A DNA stretch of 64,000 nt, from NCBI RefSeq assembly GCF_007679325.1, contig NZ_VEGI01000005.1, positions 40,920-104,919 on the forward strand, read 5' to 3'. The DNA is from Arthrobacter sp. U41. Lineage in GTDB: Bacteria; Actinomycetota; Actinomycetes; Actinomycetales; Micrococcaceae. A program made the position numbers and the translations under genes. Shown one piece after another: positions 26,102 to 36,233 of this stretch (position 1 is its first letter; the number at the start of each line of letters is the position of its first letter). The notes under the pieces are model-generated. The model made no database searches and had not been told where the DNA came from. It saw nothing but the letters and a program-made list of their open reading frames with translations.

Positions 26102-26218
26102 GGGGTTCAGCCTATAACGGCCGGGCGCCGCTCCCGGGCAGGGCAGGCGGGGCCGCTCCCGGCAGCCGGCGTCAGGCGGCCGTGGGCGCGACTGTGGGCG
26201 CGTCTGGGGGCAGCGCGG

Positions 26219-26437
26219 TCACCCTGCGGGCAGTTCCAGCCCTCGTTCGTCCAGGGCATCCTCGAGCTGGGCAAGTGTCCGCGGGCAGATACCGTGCATC
26301 CCGGCAAGCCGGCGCCGGCCAAGCTGCACGAGGTGTTCGAGGGTTTCCACCCCCGCGTGCGCCAGCGACCTGCGTGCCGGCGCCGCCAGTCCCGCGGGGA
26401 GCGGAGTGTTGCCTGGTTGGGATGATCTGCGCGTCAT
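26219..26437 (-). CDS. Small helix-hairpin-helix protein (RNA polymerase alpha C-terminal-domain-like)
   Basis: 72 residues. The segment GLAAPARRSLAHAGVETLEHLVQLGRRRLAGMHGICPRTL is a helix-hairpin-helix fold like the C-terminal domain of RpoA and related small DNA-binding proteins: a helix, the turn AGVETLEHL, then a GMHGICP hairpin. Such stand-alone domains are usually annotated as helix-hairpin-helix or DNA-binding proteins. It is monocistronic between the aldo/keto reductase gene and the DUF402 group. The true function is unknown. Confidence 0.7.
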   Translation of the reverse strand: MTRRSSQPGNTPLPAGLAAPARRSLAHAGVETLEHLVQLGRRRLAGMHGICPRTLAQLEDALDERGLELPAG

Positions 26438-26503
26438 TGCGTTGCCTTTCAGTCGGTTGCCCCCAAACTGATGCGAGCCGTGCCCGGCTCCGTGCAGGTG
26501 TTC

Positions 26504-27061
26504 CTAAAGCGTGAAGCTGTTGGCCGGCTTCGGTGAGTGCTTGAGCTTGAACGACGTCTCGCCGAACGCTGCGGCGCCGATGCTCAGCTTGGTGAAGTCG
26601 AGGTCCTCGCCGCGGATGCAGACCTTGATGGCATTGACGGCCTTGTTGACGTCCGGGGTCAGGATGAAGATGTTGAGCTTGGCGTCGGAGAACTCCGAGC
26701 GGTCCACGACTCCGAGCCCGCGCCAGGCCAGGTGGCTGATGAGCGCGTCCTTGGCCTTTTCCTCGAGGTACCGGTCCCGGGAGGTCCCGTCCTTGGTTTT
26801 CAGTGCGTACTGGGCCACCACCCAGAACTGCTCCCCCTCGGGAATTTCGGCGTACCCGTCTTCGGCGCACTGCACGGCGAAGGCATCCATAAGCCGCTCC
26901 GCGGCCTCGGAGTCGGCGGCGTCGGTCTCTTCCGTGGTGCTCTGGTGCCCCACGACGCCGTGGTTCATGACGAATTCGTTGAACTCCTCGTCGATCCAGG
27001 CTTCCCTGAACTGCAGGGTGCCTTCTTCGTCCCGCTTATAGACCCGGATAATTCCGCTCAT
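26504..27061 (-). CDS. Conserved hypothetical protein, coupled to DUF402 gene
   Basis: 185 residues from ATG 27061 ([20 protein letters not shown]), with AGGAGAGG upstream. The ATG overlaps the DUF402 stop by 4 nt. The protein is soluble and acidic, with EFNEFVMNHGVVGHQSTTEE in the middle and a C-terminal half suggesting a mixed alpha/beta fold (GEQFWVVAQYALKTKDG, LNIFILTPDVNKAVNAI). I do not recognise a characterised family. It is the last gene of the dxs-DUF402 transcript. Confidence 0.7.
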   Translation of the reverse strand: MSGIIRVYKRDEEGTLQFREAWIDEEFNEFVMNHGVVGHQSTTEETDAADSEAAERLMDAFAVQCAEDGYAEIPEGEQFWVVAQYALKTKDGTSRDRYLEEKAKDALISHLAWRGLGVVDRSEFSDAKLNIFILTPDVNKAVNAIKVCIRGEDLDFTKLSIGAAAFGETSFKLKHSPKPANSFTL

Positions 27062-27603
27062 GCCCGTCCTCTCCTGAACCATTCGCGGTCTGTGCCGTCG
27101 AACGGTGGCTGCTGTGCCTTGACGGCCTGGTAAAGCTGATCTGACGCGGCGGTGATCCGGTCCACCACGTCTGCGGGGTAGCCCATCTCGATCCGGTGCT
27201 CGGCAAACTCGTCCTCATCGTCCACGTACACTCCGCGGTCCACGGTCCGGATCACATCCAGGTCCATGTCGATCAGGTGGAACTCGGTGACTCCCGGCCG
27301 GATCGGCATCCAGCCGTGGTCCGTCGCCAGGTCCACGTAGACCTGGACCCCGGCGGGGTGGGCTTCGTCGTAGAAGGTGGCCACGTACTCGCCGGAGCGC
27401 GGGACCAGCAGCACGGCGTCGGATTCGGCATAGAACGCCGCGCCCGGGCGGGAGCAGAACTCATTGGTTCCCTGGAAGATCCACCAGCCATGGGCGTCCT
27501 CGCCAAGATACGTCCCGGGCACCACCCAGTGCGCTGTGCCGTTCCATTTCCGGTTCCGGGAGACCACCAGGTCGCCCGGCGCCAGGCCGTCGGGTGTCCT
27601 CAC
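27058..27603 (-). CDS. DUF402 domain-containing protein
   Basis: 181 residues. The FomD/Ntdp-like fold of DUF402 is recognised from [20 protein letters not shown], the [13 protein letters not shown] block and the acidic [13 protein letters not shown] plus [12 protein letters not shown], which carry the conserved Asp residues that bind metal. Characterised relatives hydrolyse nucleoside di/triphosphates or nucleotidyl-phosphonates. The GTG start overlaps the dxs stop (GTGA) and its own stop overlaps the next ATG, so three genes are translationally chained. Confidence 0.85.
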   Translation of the reverse strand: MRTPDGLAPGDLVVSRNRKWNGTAHWVVPGTYLGEDAHGWWIFQGTNEFCSRPGAAFYAESDAVLLVPRSGEYVATFYDEAHPAGVQVYVDLATDHGWMPIRPGVTEFHLIDMDLDVIRTVDRGVYVDDEDEFAEHRIEMGYPADVVDRITAASDQLYQAVKAQQPPFDGTDREWFRRGRA

Positions 27604-29573
27604 TGAATCGGCAGGCTGCCCGTGGTGGGATGCGTCTGCCCGGGAAGGGGCCGCGCGAACGGCACCTTGGTCCCCAGGACCTGCGCGACGACGTCGTGCG
27701 TGATCTGCTGCGCGGTCAGGCCGACCCGCTCCAGGACCTGGCTGCGGGATCCGTGGACCAGGAACTCGACCGGGAGGCCCACCTCGTTGAGGGCGGTGTC
27801 CACCCCGGCGGCCCGCATTTCCTGCCGGATCCGGGACCCGACGCCGCCGGCGCGGACTCCGTCCTCGATGCAGATGACGAGGCGGTGGTGGGAGGCGAGG
27901 GCGATGACGGATTGGGGAACCGGGAGGACCCAGCGCGGATCCACCACCGTGGAGCTGATGCCCTGCGCGCCGAGCCGGTTGGACACGTCCAGGGCGAGTT
28001 CGGACATCGCCCCGACGCTGACGATCAGCACGTCGTTGTCGCTGGAGCCGGCCGGGCGGCGCGCCAGCACGTCCACGCCGTCGCTGAGCCGCTCGATGGC
28101 CTCCACCTCGGCCCCGACGGTGCCCTTGGAGTAGCGGATCACCGTGGGGGCGTCCTCGATGGCGACGGCTTCACGCAGCTCCTCGCGCAGCCGGGTGGCG
28201 TCGCGGGGTGCGGCGAGGTGCAGGCCGGGCACGATCTGGACCATGGCCATGTCCCACATGCCGTGGTGGCTGGCGCCGTCGGGTCCGGTGACACCGGCCC
28301 GGTCCAGGACGATGGTGACGCCGGCCTTGTGCAGGGCGACGTCCATCAGGAGCTGGTCGAAGGCGCGGTTCAGGAACGTCGCGTAGACCGCGACGACGGG
28401 GTGCAGTCCGCCGAAAGCCATGCCGGCGGCGGAGGTGAGGGCGTGCTGTTCGGCGATGCCGACGTCGAACACCCGCTCCGGGTGCCGCGCCGCGAACTTG
28501 TGCAGCCCGACGGGGATCAGCATGGCGCCCGTGATGCCCACGATGTCCTGCCGCTCATCCGCGATGTCGGCGATCTCGTCGGCGAAGACGGACGTCCAGG
28601 ACTTCGCGCCGCCGGCCTCGGTGGGTTCGCCGGTCTCCGGGTCGATAATCCCGACGGCGTGGAACTGGTCGGCTTCGTGGGCGCGGGCGGGCGCGTAGCC
28701 GTGGCCCTTTTCGGTCATGGCGTGCACAATCACGGGACCGGCGTAGTTCTTGGCGGTGGCCAGTGCGGCTTCCATGGCCTGGAGGTTGTGGCCGTCCACG
28801 GGGCCGATGTACTTCATCCCGAGGTCCTCGAACATGCCCTGCGGGGCCCACCAGTCCTTGACGCCCTTTTTCATGGCGTGCAGGCTGCGGTAGGTGAACT
28901 GGCCCGCGGGTCCGCCGTTCTGCAGCTTCCTCCGCCACCAGTCCAGGGTGCCCTCGTAGGCGGGTGCGGCGCGGAAGGAATCGATGGTGGGGCGCAGCGA
29001 GGCGAGGTAGTCCGCGAATCCGCCCACGGTGGGCGCGTAGGAGCGGCCGTTGTCGTTCACAACGATCACCACGCGGCGTTTCTTGTCCGCGGCGATGTTG
29101 TTGATGGCCTCCCAGGCCATGCCGCCGGTGAGGGCGCCGTCGCCGACGACGGCGATGACGTACCGGTCGCCGTCGCCGGTCAGCTGCCGGGCGCGGGAGA
29201 TCCCGTCCGCCCAGGAGAGCGAGGAGGAGGCGTGCGAGCTTTCGACGATGTCGTGCTCGGATTCGGCGCGGTCCGGGTAGCCGGACAGGCCGCCCTGCTG
29301 GCGCAGGGTGCTGAAGTCCTGGCGTCCGGTGAGGAGCTTGTGCACGTACGACTGGTGGCCGGTGTCGAAAACGATGCTGTCACGGGGGGAATCGAAGATC
29401 CGGTGGACAGCGATAGTGAGTTCAACGACGCCGAGGTTGGGACCCAGGTGCCCGCCCGTCTGGGAGACGTTGCCGATCAGGAATTCCCTGACCTCGGCTG
29501 CCAGCTGATCCAGCTGCGCCTCGGACAACTTGCTCAGGTCCTGCGGATTCCGGATGGTCTCCAAGATTCCCAA
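27600..29573 (-). CDS. dxs: 1-deoxy-D-xylulose-5-phosphate synthase
   Basis: 657 residues from a TTG at 29573, chosen for AAGGAGG at good spacing and because [16 protein letters not shown] is the usual N-terminus. The longer open frame to 29888 overlaps the terminator and acnA and is rejected. TPP-binding motif GDGALTGG (residues 144-151) with the N-terminal His in GGHLGPNLG and TGHQSYVHK are present, as are the second-half [15 protein letters not shown] and [14 protein letters not shown]. It makes DXP from pyruvate and glyceraldehyde-3-phosphate, the first step of the MEP isoprenoid pathway. Confidence 0.96.
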   Translation of the reverse strand: MGILETIRNPQDLSKLSEAQLDQLAAEVREFLIGNVSQTGGHLGPNLGVVELTIAVHRIFDSPRDSIVFDTGHQSYVHKLLTGRQDFSTLRQQGGLSGYPDRAESEHDIVESSHASSSLSWADGISRARQLTGDGDRYVIAVVGDGALTGGMAWEAINNIAADKKRRVVIVVNDNGRSYAPTVGGFADYLASLRPTIDSFRAAPAYEGTLDWWRRKLQNGGPAGQFTYRSLHAMKKGVKDWWAPQGMFEDLGMKYIGPVDGHNLQAMEAALATAKNYAGPVIVHAMTEKGHGYAPARAHEADQFHAVGIIDPETGEPTEAGGAKSWTSVFADEIADIADERQDIVGITGAMLIPVGLHKFAARHPERVFDVGIAEQHALTSAAGMAFGGLHPVVAVYATFLNRAFDQLLMDVALHKAGVTIVLDRAGVTGPDGASHHGMWDMAMVQIVPGLHLAAPRDATRLREELREAVAIEDAPTVIRYSKGTVGAEVEAIERLSDGVDVLARRPAGSSDNDVLIVSVGAMSELALDVSNRLGAQGISSTVVDPRWVLPVPQSVIALASHHRLVICIEDGVRAGGVGSRIRQEMRAAGVDTALNEVGLPVEFLVHGSRSQVLERVGLTAQQITHDVVAQVLGTKVPFARPLPGQTHPTTGSLPIQ

Positions 29574-29645
29574 CGGCCCCTCCTTCGGGTGGTAGACATG
29601 CCTTTTAACTCTAACGCCTCCGGAGAAGCCCTGGTGCCGGAACGG

Positions 29646-29682
29646 GAAAGCCCCGGTCCGTCGGTGACGGGCCGGGGCTTTC
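29646..29682 (-). terminator. Terminator between acnA and dxs
   Basis: GAAAGCCCCGG and CCGGGGCTTTC pair as a strong stem, extended by three more pairs beyond one G-U position, starting about 20 nt after the acnA stop. The flanking T tract is weak. Confidence 0.75.
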
Positions 29683-29703
29683 TCGTTGGACTGCTGGTCT
29701 GCG

Positions 29704-32517
29704 CTAGCTCGCCGAAATTTGGCGCAGCACGTACTGCAGGATGCCGCCGTTGCGGTAGTAGTCCGCCTCGCCCGGGGTGTCGATGCGCAGGACCGCATCG
29801 AAGGACGTGACGGTGCCGTCAACAGCGGTGGCAGTGACCTTGAGCGTCTTCGGCGTGGTGCCTTCGTTGAGGGCGGTGACGCCTTCAACCGCGAAGGTTT
29901 CCGTGCCGGTCAGCCCGAGGCTGGCAGCGTTCTGGCCGGCCGGGTACTGCAGCGGCAGGACGCCCATGCCGATCAGGTTGGAGCGGTGGATGCGCTCGTA
30001 GCTTTCGGCTACGACGGCCTTGACGCCCAGGAGCGCGGTGCCCTTGGCTGCCCAGTCACGGGATGAGCCGGAGCCGTACTCCTTGCCGGCCAGGACCACC
30101 AGCGGGATGCCGGCGGCCTGGTAGTTCTGCGCGGCGTCGTAGACGTAGGCCTGCGGGCCGTCAGCCTGGGTGAAGTCGCGGGTGAAGCCACCCTCGACGC
30201 CGTCCAGGATCTGGTTCTTGATGCGGATGTTCGCGAACGTTCCGCGGATCATGACCTCGTGGTTGCCACGGCGTGAACCGTAGGAGTTGAAGTCCTTGCG
30301 TTCCACACCGTTGGCCAGCAGGTACTGCCCCGCCGGGGTGTCCGACTTGAAGGAACCTGCCGGGGAGATGTGGTCCGTGGTGACGGAATCGCCGAGCTTC
30401 AGCAGCACGCGTGCGCCGGTGATGTCCTTGACGGGCTCCGGCTGCGCCTTCATGCCCTCGAAGTACGGGGGCTTCCGGACGTACGTGGACTTCGGATCCC
30501 AGGCGAAGGTGTCGCCGGCCGGGGTGGAGAGTGCCTTCCAGCGGTCGTCGCCTTCGAAGACGCCCTCGTAGCCGCGGGCGAACATGTCCTTGTCGATCGA
30601 GGAGTCGATGACCTGCTGGACCTCAACCGGGTTCGGCCAGATGTCTTTCAGGAAGACGTCGTTGCCGGCCTCGTCCTGGCCCAGGGCATCGTTGTCGAAA
30701 TCGAAGTCCATGGTCCCGGCCAGGGCGTAGGCGATGACCAGCGGCGGGGAGGCCAGGTAGTTCATCTTCACGTCCGGGTTGATGCGGCCTTCGAAGTTGC
30801 GGTTGCCGGACAGCACAGCGGTGACGGAGAGGTCGTTGGCCTGGATGGCCTCGGAGATCTCGGCGTCGAGCGGGCCGGAGTTGCCGATGCAGGTCGCGCA
30901 GCCGTAGCCGACGATGTAGAAGCCGAGCTTCTCCAGGTACGGGGTCAGGCCGGACTTGTTGTAGTAGTCCGTGACCACCTTGGACCCGGGAGCCACGGAG
31001 GTCTTGACCCACGGCTTCGAGGTCAGGCCCTTGTCGACGGCGTTGCGGGCCAGCAGTGCGGCGGCCAGCATCACGGACGGGTTGGACGTGTTGGTGCAGG
31101 ACGTGATCGAGGCGATCGACACCGCACCGTGGTCCAGCTCGAACTCGCGGCCGTCCGCGGTGGTGACGCTGACCTTGTTGGACGGGCGGCCATTGGCCGC
31201 CGGGCCGTGCGCGTGCGGGGCCTCGTCCGTGAGGTGGCTGCCGGAGCCCGTGAAGGACGGCGAGTCGGAAGCGGGGAAGCTTTCGTCGATGGCCTCGTCC
31301 ACGCTGCCGTCGACCAGATCTTCCTTCACGTAGTTGCGCAGGTCCTGGCGGAACTGGTCCTTGGACTCGGTGAGGATGATGCGGTCCTGCGGGCGCTTCG
31401 GGCCGGAGATCGACGGTACAACCGTGGACAGGTCCAGCTCGAGGTACTCGGAGAACTTGATCTCGCGGGAGGGGTCGTGCCAGAGGCCCTGTTCCTTCGC
31501 GTAGGACTCCACCAGGGCAACGTTTTCCTCGGACCGGCCGGTGAGGCGCAGGTAGTCGAGAGTGACGTCGTCGATCGGGAACATGGCGGCCGTGGAGCCG
31601 AACTCCGGGCTCATGTTGCCGATGGTGGCGCGGTTGGCCAGCGGCACAGCCGCGACGCCTTCGCCGTAGAATTCCACGAACTTGCCCACCACACCGTGCT
31701 TACGCAGCTGTTCGGTGATGGTCAGGACGACGTCGGTGGCGGTCGCGCCGGCCGGGATGGACCCGGTCAGCTTGAAGCCCACGACGCGCGGGATCAGCAT
31801 GGAGACGGGCTGGCCGAGCATCGCTGCCTCGGCTTCGATGCCGCCCACGCCCCAGCCCAGCACGCCCAGGCCGTTGACCATGGTGGTGTGGGAGTCGGTG
31901 CCGACGCAGGTGTCCGGGTAGGCCCGGAGAGCTCCGTCAACTTCACGGGTCATCACGGTGCGGGCCAGGTACTCGATGTTGACCTGGTGCACAATGCCGG
32001 TTCCCGGCGGGACCACCTTGAAGTCGTCGAACGCGGTCTGGCCCCAACGCAGGAACTGGTACCGCTCGCCGTTGCGCTGGTACTCGATCTCCATGTTGCG
32101 CTCCAGTGCGCCGGAGTTGCCGAAGGCGTCGATCTGCACGGAGTGGTCGATCACCATCTCGGCAGGTGCCAGGGGGTTGACCCGCTTGGGGTCTCCGCCG
32201 AGTTCCTTGACTGCTTCACGCATGGTGGCAAGGTCCACAACGCAGGGCACGCCAGTGAAGTCCTGCATGATCACGCGCGCCGGCGTGAACTGGATTTCAG
32301 TGTCGGGCTCGGCGCTGGGGTCCCAGCCGGCCAGTGCTCGGACGTGATCGGCCGTAATGTTGGCGCCGTCCTCGGTCCTCAACAGGTTTTCAAGCAATAC
32401 CTTGAGGCTGAACGGAAGGTTTTCTGCACCTTCAACGGAGTTCAACCGGAAAATTTCGTATTCGGTACCGGCTACATTAAGTTTGCCTTTTGAACCGAAG
32501 CTGTCCACAATGCTCAT
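29704..32517 (-). CDS. acnA: Aconitate hydratase
   Basis: 937 residues, the length of AcnA/IRP1-type aconitases with a few inserts. The [4Fe-4S] ligands are in [15 protein letters not shown] (about residue 472) and [14 protein letters not shown] (about residues 540-543). C-terminal swivel-domain blocks [18 protein letters not shown] and [16 protein letters not shown] are intact. It interconverts citrate and isocitrate in the TCA cycle. A Ser/His-rich insert ([19 protein letters not shown]) lies around residue 420, a common actinobacterial insertion. GAGGAG precedes ATG 32517. A dyad at 32571-32590 overlaps the likely promoter. Confidence 0.97.
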   Translation of the reverse strand: MSIVDSFGSKGKLNVAGTEYEIFRLNSVEGAENLPFSLKVLLENLLRTEDGANITADHVRALAGWDPSAEPDTEIQFTPARVIMQDFTGVPCVVDLATMREAVKELGGDPKRVNPLAPAEMVIDHSVQIDAFGNSGALERNMEIEYQRNGERYQFLRWGQTAFDDFKVVPPGTGIVHQVNIEYLARTVMTREVDGALRAYPDTCVGTDSHTTMVNGLGVLGWGVGGIEAEAAMLGQPVSMLIPRVVGFKLTGSIPAGATATDVVLTITEQLRKHGVVGKFVEFYGEGVAAVPLANRATIGNMSPEFGSTAAMFPIDDVTLDYLRLTGRSEENVALVESYAKEQGLWHDPSREIKFSEYLELDLSTVVPSISGPKRPQDRIILTESKDQFRQDLRNYVKEDLVDGSVDEAIDESFPASDSPSFTGSGSHLTDEAPHAHGPAANGRPSNKVSVTTADGREFELDHGAVSIASITSCTNTSNPSVMLAAALLARNAVDKGLTSKPWVKTSVAPGSKVVTDYYNKSGLTPYLEKLGFYIVGYGCATCIGNSGPLDAEISEAIQANDLSVTAVLSGNRNFEGRINPDVKMNYLASPPLVIAYALAGTMDFDFDNDALGQDEAGNDVFLKDIWPNPVEVQQVIDSSIDKDMFARGYEGVFEGDDRWKALSTPAGDTFAWDPKSTYVRKPPYFEGMKAQPEPVKDITGARVLLKLGDSVTTDHISPAGSFKSDTPAGQYLLANGVERKDFNSYGSRRGNHEVMIRGTFANIRIKNQILDGVEGGFTRDFTQADGPQAYVYDAAQNYQAAGIPLVVLAGKEYGSGSSRDWAAKGTALLGVKAVVAESYERIHRSNLIGMGVLPLQYPAGQNAASLGLTGTETFAVEGVTALNEGTTPKTLKVTATAVDGTVTSFDAVLRIDTPGEADYYRNGGILQYVLRQISAS

Positions 32518-32570
32518 CGCAGGACTCCTCTCGCAACAGTTTCATCTTTGTCGCGCCGCAGACCCCTTGC

Positions 32571-32590
32571 TAGTTAGGTGGTCCTAACTA
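32571..32590. promoter_or_regulatory. Operator-like dyad in the acnA promoter
   Basis: TAGTTAGGTGGTCCTAACTA has perfect 8-bp arms around TGGT, 54-73 nt ahead of the acnA start. On the minus strand TTGTGC about 16 nt upstream could be the -35, which would make the dyad overlap the -10. It partly resembles iron-responsive IdeR/DmdR boxes (TTAGG...CCTAA) but does not fit the 19-bp spacing exactly. A TetR-type site is equally possible. Confidence 0.55.
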
Positions 32591-32686
32591 ATGCTTGGCC
32601 TTGTTCGCACAAGGATCAGTAAGGTGCAGGAGGTCAGCCGTGATTACGGAGCGCGACGTCGGACTACTCCGCCCATCCTAGTGGCC

Positions 32687-34033
32687 TCAGCCCCGGGGAG
32701 TCAGCAGCGCCACAGTCTCCATGTGATGTGTGTGCGGATACAGGTCAAACGCCCGCAGCCCGTTCAGTTCCCAGCCGGACTGCTGGAAATAGCCCACATC
32801 GCGGGCAAAGGACGCGGGATCGCAGGACACGTAGGCGACGGCCCGGGGGCCGGCGGCGACCAGCTGGTTCACTACGGCCTTTCCGGCGCCGGCCCGCGGC
32901 GGGTCCAACAGGACGGCGTCGAACGTGCGCGCCTTATCGCGCAGCACCCGCTCCACCCGGCCCTGGACGATTTCGACCTGGGGTGCGTCATGGAGGTTCT
33001 TGCGGGCGTCCCGGCTGGTCCCGGGCGAGCCTTCCACGGACAGGACGGACCCGGTGACGCCCACGGCGTCCGCGAGCGGCCCGGTGAAAAGGCCAGCCCC
33101 GGCGTAGAGGTCCGCGACCGCGGCGCCGGCGTCCAGGAAGCCGCCGTCGTGCAGGAAGCCGGTGACGGCGCCGATGAGGGTGTCCGGGGCGTCGCGGTGG
33201 ATCTGCCAGAAACCGTCGCCGGTGACGCGGTAGTCGTGGCCGGCGGCGGATTCCTGCACGTAGGTGCGCCCGCGCAGCCGCAGGACCTCGCCCTTGACCG
33301 GGTCGAAGCTGGCCACCGAGACGTCCTCGGGCAAGTGGGAGAGAACCGCACTAAGCCGCTTCGCGCGGGTTCCCGCGGCCGGGACCAGGAGCACCAGCGG
33401 GCGGGAACCGTTGGCCGGGGCGGCCACTTCAATGCGGTCGATGCCCTGCAGGTCGATGTCCCAGAGTCTGAGCGCGTTGATGGCGTCCACGGCCAGGGGC
33501 ATGTCCCGGACGGGGAGGACGGTCTCGGAGCGGTGCGCGTGCATGCCGAGCTTCCCGGCCGGGGTCACGGCGAAGCCGGCGCGGGTCCGCCAGGCGAGGC
33601 CGGCCGTCTGCGGCGTTCCGGGTTCCCCCACCGCTTCCACGGTGATGGGCCGGTCGACGCCGGCCAGGCGGCGCAGCTGTTCGGCCAGTACCTCGGCCTT
33701 GAGGCTGCGCTGGCGCTCCAGGGAGATGTGGCCGAGTTCGGCGCCGCCCACAGGCGGGTGGCGGTGGGACCAGGAACGTACGGAATCTGCCAGGTCCCAG
33801 AAGTGCTCCACCCGGTCCGGGGAAGCGGCAAGCACTTCCACGACGTCGGCGCGCCAGAACTTCGCGTCCGGGCCGGACTCCGTGAGGCGGACCCGGACCT
33901 TTTCACCGGGAATGCCGTGGCGGACGAACACCACGCGCCCTTCATGCCGGGCCACGCAGTGCCCGCCGTGGGCCACCGGCCCGACGTCGACGGTCAGCTC
34001 GGTATGGGATTGCGTCTGGGTCTCGGAACTCAT
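32687..34033 (-). CDS. TRAM-domain class I SAM-dependent RNA methyltransferase (TrmA/RlmD-like), lacking the Fe-S cysteines
   Basis: 448 residues from ATG 34033 (MSSETQTQSHTELTVDVGPV), which overlaps the stop of the upstream permease by ATGA. A longer frame to 34171 lies within the permease gene. The TRAM domain (VAHGGHCVARHEGRVVFVRHG) comes first, then a uracil-C5 methyltransferase core: DLYAGAGLFTGPLADAVG, LLDPPRAGAGK and the catalytic YVSCDPASFARD (Cys near 404). The region that in RumA/RlmD holds three iron-sulfur cysteines reads HPPVGGAELGH and no Cys is present between residues 27 and 200. It probably makes m5U in tRNA or rRNA. The target is unknown. Confidence 0.88.
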   Translation of the reverse strand: MSSETQTQSHTELTVDVGPVAHGGHCVARHEGRVVFVRHGIPGEKVRVRLTESGPDAKFWRADVVEVLAASPDRVEHFWDLADSVRSWSHRHPPVGGAELGHISLERQRSLKAEVLAEQLRRLAGVDRPITVEAVGEPGTPQTAGLAWRTRAGFAVTPAGKLGMHAHRSETVLPVRDMPLAVDAINALRLWDIDLQGIDRIEVAAPANGSRPLVLLVPAAGTRAKRLSAVLSHLPEDVSVASFDPVKGEVLRLRGRTYVQESAAGHDYRVTGDGFWQIHRDAPDTLIGAVTGFLHDGGFLDAGAAVADLYAGAGLFTGPLADAVGVTGSVLSVEGSPGTSRDARKNLHDAPQVEIVQGRVERVLRDKARTFDAVLLDPPRAGAGKAVVNQLVAAGPRAVAYVSCDPASFARDVGYFQQSGWELNGLRAFDLYPHTHHMETVALLTPRG

Positions 34034-36009
34034 TGGATGTCCTGCAGTCTCTTGGCTTCTTCGGATGATTTCAGCTGCCACGGCACACTGGCCACCATAA
34101 CGCCCGGTTCGAAGTGCAGCCGGGTCTTGATGCGCAGCGCTGTCTGGTTGTGCACCAGCTGCTCCCACCACTTGCCCACCACGTACTCGGGGATGTAGAC
34201 GACGATCAGGTCACGGGGCGAATCGCGCCGCATGTTCTTGATGTACTCCATGATGGGCGTCACCGTTTCGCGGAACGGACTGGCCAGCACCGTCAACGGT
34301 ACCGGGATTTCCAGCTTCTCCCAGTCCGCGACCGTTTGTTCGGTCTCTTCGGTGCTGATGTCCACGGTGATGGCGTCCAGCCGGGAGGGCCGGGACGCGC
34401 GGGCGTAAGCCAGCGCCCGGAGCACCGGCTTGCGGACGTGCGAGACCAGCAGCACGGCGTGCACGCGGGTGGGCAGGGCGCGCGGCGAGGTGTCCTCGTC
34501 CACCGCGAGCTCCTTGGCCACGTTGTCGTAGTGCGCCCGGATGCTCCACATGATCAGGAACAGCACCAACATGGCCACCAGCGCTATCCAGGCGCCCTGC
34601 TGGAACTTGGTGACGAGGACGATCACCAAAACCAGCGCGGTCATGCCGAAGCCGATGGTGTTAATGGTGCGGGACTTGACCATCCGCCGCTTCACCGCCG
34701 GGTCCTTGGCGAGCTTCAGCTCCCGGCCCCAGTGCCGGATCATGCCCAGCTGGCTGACCGTGAAGGAGATGAAGACGCCCACGATGTAGAGCTGGATGAG
34801 CTTGGTGACGTCCGCGTTGAACGCGATGATCAGCACCAGGGCGCCGGCGGCCAGGGCCAGGACGCCGTTGCTGAAGGCCAGCCGGTCCCCCCGGGTGCGC
34901 AGCTGGCGGGGCAGGTAACCGTCCTGGGCCAGGATCGAGCCCAGGACAGGAAAACCGTTAAACGCCGTGTTGGATGCGAACACGAGGATCACCCCGGTGG
35001 CGGCAACCACGATGAAAAAGAAGATGGACCCGCCGCCGAAGATGGTCTGGGCGATCTGGCTGATCGCCGGACTCTGGATGTACCCCTCAGGGGGCGGCTG
35101 GCCGTTCAGCAGAAACTCGGTGGCCGGATCCAGCACGATGTGCACCTTTGTGGCATTGGCGAGGTAGATGATCCCGGCCAGCATGGAAGCGGCGATCACG
35201 CCGAGCAGCAGCAGCGTGGTGGCGGCGTTTTTGCTCTTGGGCTTCTTGAAGTTGGGCACGCCGTTGCTGATGGCCTCAATGCCGGTCAGCGCCGCGGCGC
35301 CGGAGGAAAACGCACGGAGCAGCAGGAACGCGCCGGCGAGGCCAATAAGGCCTTCGTCGAAGCCGGGCGCGGGAACAATCGTAAAGGCTGCCGAGGGCGC
35401 CTCGCCCAGCTGGCCGGTGGCGGCCTGGAAGACGCCGACGGCGGTCATGCCGAGGATGGACGCCATAAAAATATAGGTCGGCAGGGCGAAGAGGGTGCCG
35501 GCCTCCTTGATGCCGCGCAGGTTCACGAGGGCCAGGATCACGACGCCGATCGCCGCGATGCCCGCCTGCTGGCCGTGCAGCGCGGGAACGGCGGTGGTCA
35601 GGTAGGTGGCGGCGGAGGACATCGACACGGCGACGGTCAGCACGTAGTCGACCAGCAGTGCGGAGGCGACGGTGAGTCCGGCGTACTTGCCCAGGTTCTC
35701 GTTCGCGATCTGGTAGTCGCCGCCGCCGGAGGGGTAGGCGTGCACGTTCTGGCGGTAGGAAGCGACCACGGTCAGCAGGACCACCATCACGGCGAGTCCC
35801 ACCCACGGCGAGAATGCCACGGCGCTGACGCCGGCCAGCGCCAGCGTCAGGAGGATTTCGTCCGGTGCGTACGCCACGGAGGAGAGCGCGTCAGAGGCGA
35901 AAACGGGCAGGGCGATCCGCTTGGGAAGCAGGGTGTGGGCCAGGTTGTCGTTCCGGAACGGCCTGCCTACCAGCACCCGCTTCACGGCATTGAAAATTGT
36001 CGGCACCAC
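34030..36009 (-). CDS. APC-superfamily permease, KimA-like (probable potassium transporter)
   Basis: 659 residues. About twelve membrane helices (residues ~40-480) are followed by a cytoplasmic domain resembling the universal-stress fold (VHAVLLVSHVRKPVLRALAYA). The N-terminus VLVGRPFRNDNLAHTLLPKR with FASDALSSVAYAPDEILL closely resembles B. subtilis KimA, a high-affinity K+ importer inhibited by c-di-AMP. Generic amino-acid permease annotation is common for this group. It is divergent from two TrkA subunits, as in the M. tuberculosis Rv2690c-ceoB-ceoC locus, which favours K+ transport. No ydaO-type leader is evident in the 224-bp divergent region. The stop overlaps the methyltransferase start. 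Confidence 0.8.
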   Translation of the reverse strand: MVPTIFNAVKRVLVGRPFRNDNLAHTLLPKRIALPVFASDALSSVAYAPDEILLTLALAGVSAVAFSPWVGLAVMVVLLTVVASYRQNVHAYPSGGGDYQIANENLGKYAGLTVASALLVDYVLTVAVSMSSAATYLTTAVPALHGQQAGIAAIGVVILALVNLRGIKEAGTLFALPTYIFMASILGMTAVGVFQAATGQLGEAPSAAFTIVPAPGFDEGLIGLAGAFLLLRAFSSGAAALTGIEAISNGVPNFKKPKSKNAATTLLLLGVIAASMLAGIIYLANATKVHIVLDPATEFLLNGQPPPEGYIQSPAISQIAQTIFGGGSIFFFIVVAATGVILVFASNTAFNGFPVLGSILAQDGYLPRQLRTRGDRLAFSNGVLALAAGALVLIIAFNADVTKLIQLYIVGVFISFTVSQLGMIRHWGRELKLAKDPAVKRRMVKSRTINTIGFGMTALVLVIVLVTKFQQGAWIALVAMLVLFLIMWSIRAHYDNVAKELAVDEDTSPRALPTRVHAVLLVSHVRKPVLRALAYARASRPSRLDAITVDISTEETEQTVADWEKLEIPVPLTVLASPFRETVTPIMEYIKNMRRDSPRDLIVVYIPEYVVGKWWEQLVHNQTALRIKTRLHFEPGVMVASVPWQLKSSEEAKRLQDIQ

Positions 36010-36233
36010 ACAAAGCTAGTCCCAATCGGACCCGATGTCATGACGGCGGCATTCCCTGCCCGTCTAGCCCTCCGTGCGGGCCGCCGGGCGGGCGGCCGGG
36101 CAGGCTGCCGGGCGGGTGGCTCCGCGCTGCTGCAGGGCAGGTTGCGCGGCAGGTTGCGCGGCTGGCTCCGTGCCCGGCAGTGGCCGGTATTGTTTTACGC
36201 AGCAGCAGTCAAAGGAATAAGTAGGAGGCACGG

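Noticed and set aside
23951..26425. 824-codon plus-strand frame across three minus-strand genes
   Set aside because: It spans the nucleoside hydrolase and aldo/keto reductase, whose motifs are convincing. The frame itself has none.
29574..29888. N-terminal extension of dxs by 105 codons
   Set aside because: It crosses the acnA terminator and the end of acnA, is Arg/Ser-rich, and the strong AAGGAGG site supports the TTG at 29573.
30370..32493. 707-codon open frame antisense to acnA
   Set aside because: Composition is a mirror of acnA (Val/Gly/His/Arg-rich), with no family motifs, and it runs over a clearly real gene. Long antisense frames are expected at this GC content.
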